This document shows positions 6,966 through 11,728 of a DNA stretch of 11,728 bases, piece by piece. The stretch comes from JAAYGT01 sp050252075 (GTDB taxonomy: Bacteria > Pseudomonadota > Gammaproteobacteria > Burkholderiales > Burkholderiaceae_B). Position numbers and translations under genes: made by a program. Each line of letters starts with the position of its first letter. Within the stretch, counting starts at the first letter, position 1. Location: assembly GCA_050252075.1 (NCBI GenBank), contig JBFWLP010000102.1, positions 1 through 11,728 on the forward strand. The letters are read 5' to 3'. Under the pieces are notes generated by a model. It made no database searches and was not told the origin of the DNA. It saw only the letters and a list, made by a program, of their open reading frames with translations.

Positions 6966-9085
6966 AGCGATTCCCCTTGAATATCGATAATGATATTGCC
7001 GATCGGATCCGACCACACCATCGCGTCGGGCGGAACCACAATGGTAGTGTCGTACGACTCGATAATGACAGGCCCCTGGATGGCCTGTGGCGTGACTTGT
7101 TCGCGCGGCATGACGCGTGTGGGCACGGGCGCCTGGTCAGAGCTGAAACTGACGCTGCGCGTGCCACTGCTGCCTTGCAACGCGCTGCTGTCGACCTGTA
7201 TGCCTTCGAAACGCAAACGCCCGCCGCGACGGCCCGAGACCATCAGGCGCACATTCACCAGCTCCAGCGGCTCGTCGTTGCAGTAGCCGAAGGTGGTGTC
7301 GTACAGCGACATGAAATCGCGGCGCAGTTGTTCGCGCGTGGCGGGATCACGCAGATCGCCGTGCACGGTGACGGTCAGCTCGGAACTTTGCCCCACGTAC
7401 CGCAGGTCGGCACTGAATGTTTTATCGATTTGTTCGGCGGCATAGCCCTCGTCCTGCATGACCCGCAGGCCCTGGGACAACAATTCATCGACCGTGGCCT
7501 GTAGCACGGCGTCGTCGCATTGGTCCAGGCGACGCAAAACGGCTTTCACAAAATGGTGCTCGGCATTGGCGGTCAGCATGCCCACGGAACAGAACACGCC
7601 GGCCATGACCGGCGCGATCACCCGCTTGACCCCCAGCAGCCTGGCCACATCGACCGCATGCAGGGGGCCGCCGCCGCCGAAGGCGATCATGGCCATATCG
7701 CGCGGATCCTTGCCGCGCTCGACGGTAACCGCGCGAATGGCGCGCGCCATGTTCACATTGGCCACCTGGCGAATCCCGTGCGCGGCTGCCAGGGTATCGA
7801 GCCCCAGCGGTGCACCCACATAGGTGTCAACCGCTTGCTGCGACAGCCCGGGGTTCACTTGCAGGCTGCCGCCCGCCAGCGACCGGGGATTCAGATAGCC
7901 AAGCACCATATTGGCATCGGTCACCGTGGGTTTGTCGTTTCCCCGTCCGTAGCACGCCGGACCGGGATCCGCACCCGCAGACTCGGGCCCGATGCACAGC
8001 AAGCCGCCGGCATCGATCCAGGCCAGCGACCCGCCGCCCGCGCCCACTTCGGCAATATCGATGGCGGGCACTTTGAGCACATACCCGCCGCCCTTGATAA
8101 AGCGGCTGGGGGCGCTGATACCGTCACGGAACTCGTATTCATTGGTCAGCGACGGTGTGCCGTCGAGCACAATGGAGGCCTTGGCGGTCGTGCCGCCCAT
8201 ATCGAACACGATCAGTTGCTGCTCATTGTTCACCTGCCCCACCTGGGCGGCACCCGCCACCCCGCCGGCCGGCCCCGACGCCACCACGAACACCGGCTTT
8301 TCCGAGGCTGCGTTGATGCCCACCATTCCGCCGTTCGAGGCCATGATTTGCAGCGACGCATTGGTAACGCCCATCGCGCGAAGATCATTGCGCAACCGCG
8401 CCAGATAAGTGCGCATGGACGCCAGAATATAGGCATTCACAACCGTGGTGCTGGTGCGCTCGTACTCTTTCATTTCCGGCAGGACTTCGTACGATGTACA
8501 TACCGGAATATGCGGGTAATGCTCTGCAATAACCTGCCTGGCCTGCAGTTCGTGCACAGGGTTCAGATAGCTGTTGATGAAGCAGACGGCAATGGCCTGC
8601 ACACCATCGTCGATCATTTCGCCCACCACACGGCGAACCTGCGCCGTATCCAGCGGTGTCACCACCTGTCCGTCGGCCCCCATACGCTCGGTGACACCCC
8701 GGCGATGGCGACGGAATGCCAGCGGTTCGGGCTTGTTCCAGGCCAGATCAAACATGGTGGGCGTGCGGATACGGCCGATTTCCAGCACATCGCGAAAGCC
8801 CTCGGTGGTCAGCACCCCGGTGACCGATCCTACTTTTTGCAGAATGGTGTTCGATGCGGTCGTTGTGCCGTGAACGATCTCGGTGATGTCCTGCGGGGCA
8901 ATACCCGCCTGGGAAATCAGCGCCGCCAGCCCTTTGACGATGGCTTCCCCCAGGTTCTTCGGCGTGGTCGAGGTTTTGTTCACGAACAGCCGGCCATCGG
9001 GCATTGAAAGCACGATGTCCGTGAATGTGCCGCCAATGTCGCAGCCGATGCGCACGCCGGGGCCCGCTTTCCGTGGAGTATCCAT
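6962..9085 (-). CDS. hyuA: Hydantoinase A / oxoprolinase family protein (HyuA), ATP-binding subunit
   Basis: The product has 707 residues, full length for HyuA. It has an ASKHA-type (actin-like) ATP-binding fold: the first phosphate motif is GCDIGGTFTDIVL (14-26), the second FDMGGTTAK (294-302). Other family blocks are HGTTTASN (72-79), TTEGFRDVLEIGR (93-105), VASGPAGGV (268-276), EVGAGGGS (346-353), GPESAGADPGPACYG (367-381) and FGGGGPLHA (469-477). These cover the hydantoinase/oxoprolinase N-terminal, catalytic and C-terminal regions, with no gap or frameshift. In this family the subunit phosphorylates or activates the substrate carbonyl while HyuB completes ring opening or carboxylation. 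ATG at 9085 has an AAGGAAGGAAA purine tract (9105-9095) upstream. It is the first gene of a five-gene operon and is divergent from a TetR regulator, with a candidate promoter and operator in the gap. Confidence 0.94.
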   Translation of the reverse strand: MDTPRKAGPGVRIGCDIGGTFTDIVLSMPDGRLFVNKTSTTPKNLGEAIVKGLAALISQAGIAPQDITEIVHGTTTASNTILQKVGSVTGVLTTEGFRDVLEIGRIRTPTMFDLAWNKPEPLAFRRHRRGVTERMGADGQVVTPLDTAQVRRVVGEMIDDGVQAIAVCFINSYLNPVHELQARQVIAEHYPHIPVCTSYEVLPEMKEYERTSTTVVNAYILASMRTYLARLRNDLRAMGVTNASLQIMASNGGMVGINAASEKPVFVVASGPAGGVAGAAQVGQVNNEQQLIVFDMGGTTAKASIVLDGTPSLTNEYEFRDGISAPSRFIKGGGYVLKVPAIDIAEVGAGGGSLAWIDAGGLLCIGPESAGADPGPACYGRGNDKPTVTDANMVLGYLNPRSLAGGSLQVNPGLSQQAVDTYVGAPLGLDTLAAAHGIRQVANVNMARAIRAVTVERGKDPRDMAMIAFGGGGPLHAVDVARLLGVKRVIAPVMAGVFCSVGMLTANAEHHFVKAVLRRLDQCDDAVLQATVDELLSQGLRVMQDEGYAAEQIDKTFSADLRYVGQSSELTVTVHGDLRDPATREQLRRDFMSLYDTTFGYCNDEPLELVNVRLMVSGRRGGRLRFEGIQVDSSALQGSSGTRSVSFSSDQAPVPTRVMPREQVTPQAIQGPVIIESYDTTIVVPPDAMVWSDPIGNIIIDIQGESL

Positions 9086-9131
9086 GGGCGTTGATTTCCT
9101 TCCTTGAGATGAGCAAAAATGCTTACAACTA

Positions 9132-9145
9132 ACTAACTAGTCAGT
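9132..9145. promoter_or_regulatory. Candidate TetR operator, 14-bp near-palindrome ACTAACTAGTCAGT
   Basis: The sequence reads the same on both strands except for one mismatched pair (ACTR-ACTAGT-YAGT), with ACTAGT as its centre. It lies in the divergent gap between hyuA and the TetR gene. It overlaps the expected hyuA start point, so a bound dimer would block RNA polymerase. Palindromes of this size and symmetry are typical of TetR-family operators. On the + strand a weak promoter (CTTACA 9122-9127, 17 bp, TACAAT 9145-9150) would have the same site in its spacer, so the regulator may also repress itself. Binding is inferred from position and symmetry. Confidence 0.55.
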
Positions 9146-9175
9146 ACAATAAAGAGCAGACAACCAAGGTGTCAA
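9146..9175 (-). promoter_or_regulatory. Candidate sigma-70 promoter for the hyuA operon
   Basis: Read on the - strand, TTGACA (9175-9170) is a perfect -35 box. After an 18-bp spacer comes TATTGT (9151-9146), 4 of 6 to the -10 consensus. Transcription would start near 9139, giving a leader of about 55 nt before the hyuA ATG. The palindromic operator candidate sits directly downstream of the -10 box and covers the start point. Confidence 0.55.
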
Positions 9176-9246
9176 TAATTTATATACTAGGGTTTTCCAT
9201 GGGTTCCGCTTGACCGCAACACGCAGGCGAGTGAATATCATTCGAT

Positions 9247-9912
9247 ATGACAAAAACAAACACAGCCGCCGCCGCACCGCGCCAACGCAACGCGCACGTC
9301 ACGCGCGAGCGCATTCTGGCGGTGGCTTACAAAGAGTTCGCGGCACGGGGCTACGACGGCGCGCGCATCGACACCATCGTTGCCAAATGCCGTATCAGCA
9401 AGAACCTGCTGTACCACTATTTCGAAGGCAAGGAAGCCCTGTTCATCGAAGTAATGGAGCGCGCCTACAAAGCCATGCGCGATCGTCAGAACGAACTGGC
9501 GCTGCCCGGCAAAGACCCCCGCGACGACATGAAGGCGCTGATCGTGCACACGATTCAACACTTCATCGACGAGCCCGAGTTCATGCTGCTGCTGTCTACC
9601 GAAAACGTCCACAAAGCCGCCCACATCAAAAAGTCGAAGGCAATTCCGGAAATGTTCAACCCGCTCAAGTCGGCCTTGAACAGCATTCTGGAAACCGGTA
9701 AACGCACAGGGGTGTTCCGCAAAGACGCCGACTGGCTGGATCTTTACGTATCGATTTCCGGGCTCGGCTCCTATTTCATCACCAACCGCTACACCTTGTC
9801 GTACGTGCTGGGCGAAGACATCGGTTCGCAAGAGCGCATCAAACGCCGGCTGGAACACGCCCCCGACATGGTGCTCAGCTATTTGTGCAATCTGGCCGGC
9901 GAAAACCGCTAA
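9247..9912 (+). CDS. TetR/AcrR-family transcriptional regulator
   Basis: The product has 221 residues. The N-terminal DNA-binding domain follows a basic lead (MTKTNTAAAAPRQRNAHVT): TRERILAVAYKEFAARGYDG (19-38), then the helix-turn-helix with recognition helix ISKNLLYHYFEGKEALF (50-66), the classic TetR pattern. The rest is the all-helical ligand and dimer domain, with a FIDEPEFMLLLSTEN segment (106-120) seen in regulators of catabolic operons. The start is fixed at 9247 because an in-frame stop lies at 9232-9234. The Shine-Dalgarno signal is poor (AGGCGAG at 9224-9230, too far upstream), so expression may be low. A small inverted repeat ATATC/GATAT (9235-9248) overlaps the start codon. Being divergent from hyuA, it most likely represses the hyuA operon and is released by the substrate or a breakdown product. 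The ligand is unknown. Confidence 0.92.
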   Translation: MTKTNTAAAAPRQRNAHVTRERILAVAYKEFAARGYDGARIDTIVAKCRISKNLLYHYFEGKEALFIEVMERAYKAMRDRQNELALPGKDPRDDMKALIVHTIQHFIDEPEFMLLLSTENVHKAAHIKKSKAIPEMFNPLKSALNSILETGKRTGVFRKDADWLDLYVSISGLGSYFITNRYTLSYVLGEDIGSQERIKRRLEHAPDMVLSYLCNLAGENR

Positions 9913-10010
9913 TCAACGGGCGCCGACACGGCGGGCGGGTGCGCGGGTTGCCTGCCGTTTGAAGTCAATGTTACCGTCGACAGGGTCACCCCACTCCAGC
10001 GAGGCTTCCC
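9913..10010. other. 98-bp gap between the TetR gene and the ybiO-like gene
   Basis: The region holds a short inverted repeat CGCCG-ACA-CGGCG (9921-9933) without a T run, so termination after the TetR gene is not convincing. No clear promoter is seen. The ybiO-like gene has its own GAGG ribosome binding site at 10001-10004. Confidence 0.4.
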
Positions 10011-11728
10011 GTGCACGGTACCCCGGTTTCATTGTCGTCTTCCGTTGGCGTCCCGCATCGTCACCCTTCTTCTGCCATTCACCGGGCCCTGGCCTGGCTG
10101 AGCGCCGTGCTGGCGGCGCTGCTGCTGTTAACGGGCAGCGGGCTTGCCGGGGCGCAATCCCCAACCCCGCCGGATAATTCTGCGAACAGCGTGCCGGCAA
10201 ACGGCGTGGCCTACGAAACACTGGCCAAACTTCTGGAAAACGAAGCCACCCGCACACAACTGATCGAGCAGTTGCGCACACTGGCCCGTCAACAGGAAAC
10301 ACCCCCTGCCGCCGCCGCTGCACCAAAGGAATCCGCCGCCGGAAAAGAGCCCTCGCTGCTGTCCTCCCTGCCGGGCATGGGTGCCGCCTCACGGCTGCTG
10401 GGATCGCTCTCGGGCACCGAAAGCACTGACAAACCGGCTGCTCCCCCCAAAGCCACCGCGCCGGCCACACCGGACACACCGCAACCATCCGCGAGCGAGA
10501 CCGACCCCCAACGCACGCTGCGCCACGGCGAGCCGGCCGACCTGCCCCGCCAGATTACCAGCCAGACCCAGCTGTTTCTGGCCGGGCTGGCCGAGGGCGG
10601 CGCCACGGCGGTACAAACGGTGCAGGACATGCTCAAGGGCAACACCCGTGCCGTGGTGCGTGATCACGACTGGCCCAGCGAACTGTCGCATCTGGCCATT
10701 GTGGCGCTGATCACCCTGGTCAGTTTTCTGATTTTCCGGCGTATGGCCACGCCCGTTTTCCATCGCATGGACTTGTGGGTGGTACGGTACGTGGCACACT
10801 CGGACAACAGCCAGCGTGTGGCCCGCCTTTACAGCCAGACCGCCGCCATGGTGGGCGCCTTGCTGGTGGATCTTGGGGCCATTGTGCTGGCCGGCACCAT
10901 CGGGTACGGCGTCGCCCTGCTTTTCACCGGCAACCAGGGCGAACTGGGAAATTTCGAACGCTTGTTCGTCAACACGTTTCTGGCCGTGGAAATCAGCCGC
11001 GCCCTGATCCGCGTGGTGTTCGCCACACGCTTCAAGAATTTGCGGCTGCTTCCCGTACCCGATGAAACCGCCCGCTACTGGAACAACTGGCTCGAACGGG
11101 TTGCAAGCATTGCCGGTTACGGCGTGATGCTTTTCGTGCCCATTGTGGGCGATGTGCTCACCCCGGAAATCGCCCAGGTGATCAGCCTGGTGCTCATGCT
11201 GCTGGTGTATGGCTATGCCGTACGCATCATCTGGAAGAACCGGCAGAATGTCCGCGAGGGAATCATGGCGCGCGCCAAACACAGCCATTCCACCGCCTAC
11301 GGCACCTTGCTGCGCGTTATCGGTCGAATCTGGCACGTGCTGGCCATTGCCTATTTCACCCTCATTCTGGTCATCAGCCAGGTCAATCCGCTGGGCGCCG
11401 TGTCTTACGTGACCTATGCCACGCTGCAAACCCTGCTGTCCATCGGCATCGGCGCCCTGGCATCGGCCTTTTTGTCTGCCGTACTGGTACGGCCGTTTCG
11501 CCTGCCCGACGACGTTCGCGCGAAACTGCCCCAACTGGAAGCCCGCCTGAATTCCTACGTTCCGGCCGCCGTAAAATGGGCCAAGCTCATCATTGCCAGC
11601 CTGGGTGTCTTGTTTGTGCTCGACGCCTGGGAGCTGTTCCACGCCGGGGAATGGATCACCTCGGAAGCCGGCAGCCAGATCGTGGCCACGGTCTTGCGCG
11701 TGTCCATCGTGGTGCGTTTCGCCGCTCT
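10011..11728 (+). CDS. ybiO: YbiO-like mechanosensitive channel, MscS family (3' end outside window)
   Basis: An open frame of 572 codons runs off the window edge without a stop. It begins at GTG 10011, 6 nt after GAGG. A basic lead is followed by a hydrophobic core (about 27-42) and AGA-QS, a likely signal peptide cut near residue 48. The mature part matches the layout of the E. coli moderate-conductance channel YbiO: a periplasmic helix YETLAKLLENEATRTQLIEQ (68-87), then several membrane segments from about 228 on, and the block PDETARYWNNWLERVASIAG (350-369), which is nearly the same in YbiO (DESARYW...). Between about 96 and 178 lies a Pro/Ala-rich linker that is longer than I recall for E. 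coli YbiO. Such channels open on hypo-osmotic shock to release solutes. The conserved pore helix and MscS beta domain should lie past the window edge, so completeness is not shown. It is probably not part of the hyu system. Confidence 0.85.
   Translation, partial: MHGTPVSLSSSVGVPHRHPSSAIHRALAWLSAVLAALLLLTGSGLAGAQSPTPPDNSANSVPANGVAYETLAKLLENEATRTQLIEQLRTLARQQETPPAAAAAPKESAAGKEPSLLSSLPGMGAASRLLGSLSGTESTDKPAAPPKATAPATPDTPQPSASETDPQRTLRHGEPADLPRQITSQTQLFLAGLAEGGATAVQTVQDMLKGNTRAVVRDHDWPSELSHLAIVALITLVSFLIFRRMATPVFHRMDLWVVRYVAHSDNSQRVARLYSQTAAMVGALLVDLGAIVLAGTIGYGVALLFTGNQGELGNFERLFVNTFLAVEISRALIRVVFATRFKNLRLLPVPDETARYWNNWLERVASIAGYGVMLFVPIVGDVLTPEIAQVISLVLMLLVYGYAVRIIWKNRQNVREGIMARAKHSHSTAYGTLLRVIGRIWHVLAIAYFTLILVISQVNPLGAVSYVTYATLQTLLSIGIGALASAFLSAVLVRPFRLPDDVRAKLPQLEARLNSYVPAAVKWAKLIIASLGVLFVLDAWELFHAGEWITSEAGSQIVATVLRVSIVVRFAA

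Noticed and set aside
7520..9007. 495-codon open frame on the + strand opposite hyuA
   Set aside because: HyuA motifs are intact on the other strand. The + strand product is a His/Gly/Arg-rich composition artefact, as are the similar frames at 4148-5158 and 6171-6866.
9110..9200. Riboswitch in the hyuA leader
   Set aside because: The predicted leader is only about 55 nt and A/T-rich with no structured conserved motif. A TetR operator explains the regulation better.
9921..9933. CGCCG-ACA-CGGCG hairpin after the TetR gene as a terminator
   Set aside because: Short stem, tiny loop, followed by G/C-rich DNA rather than T's.
10389..11642. 417-codon open frame on the - strand opposite the ybiO-like gene
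   Set aside because: The + strand frame encodes a recognisable YbiO homologue with a signal peptide and membrane helices. The antisense product is Gln/His/Gly-rich without domains.
1..11728. CRISPR array, tRNA, rRNA, phage or toxin-antitoxin genes
   Set aside because: No regularly spaced repeats, no cloverleaf or rRNA-like sequence, and no phage or toxin-antitoxin motifs were seen on either strand.

Overview
The window is high-GC DNA with Shine-Dalgarno-led genes. Its gene content is a beta-class GST, an SsuABC/NMT1-type ABC importer, a HyuA/HyuB pair and a YbiO-type mechanosensitive channel. This fits a free-living betaproteobacterium of the Burkholderiales, perhaps Alcaligenaceae; that assignment is inferred from gene style only.

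Layout. (1) Bases 1-640 are a scrambled left flank: the last 27 codons and right end of an IS3-family element, then the C-terminal third of a short-chain dehydrogenase cut just before its YxxxK active site, then non-coding or decayed sequence. The decayed part holds a perfect 11-bp inverted repeat and a short stretch that looks like the tail of another lost gene. Codon use in the dehydrogenase piece is visibly more A/T-rich than in the rest of the window. (2) Bases 738-2581 carry a 12-TM-class MFS transporter and a beta-class glutathione S-transferase on the + strand. (3) Bases 2592-9085 are a five-gene operon on the - strand, in transcription order hyuA, hyuB, periplasmic binding protein, ATPase, permease. 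Two junctions overlap or nearly overlap and the other gaps are short (15 and 49 bp). (4) Bases 9247-9912 encode a TetR-family regulator divergent from hyuA. (5) From base 10011 to the window edge runs a 3'-truncated YbiO-like MscS-family channel gene with a GTG start. It has no stop codon in the window.

How it works together. The hyuA-hyuB-ABC operon looks like a self-contained uptake-and-hydrolysis unit. A secreted binding protein and membrane ABC complex would bring in a small cyclic amide, imide or similar compound. The ATP-dependent HyuA/HyuB enzyme would then open or otherwise activate it in the cytoplasm. The 161-bp gap between hyuA and the TetR gene holds a strong candidate promoter for hyuA (perfect TTGACA box) and, directly after its -10 box, a 14-bp near-palindrome centred on ACTAGT that is the obvious TetR operator candidate. 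The substrate cannot be read from sequence: no hydantoinase, carbamoylase or racemase gene is present here. The most interesting part of the window is this regulated operon with an unknown substrate. I see no CRISPR array, tRNA, rRNA or phage genes.
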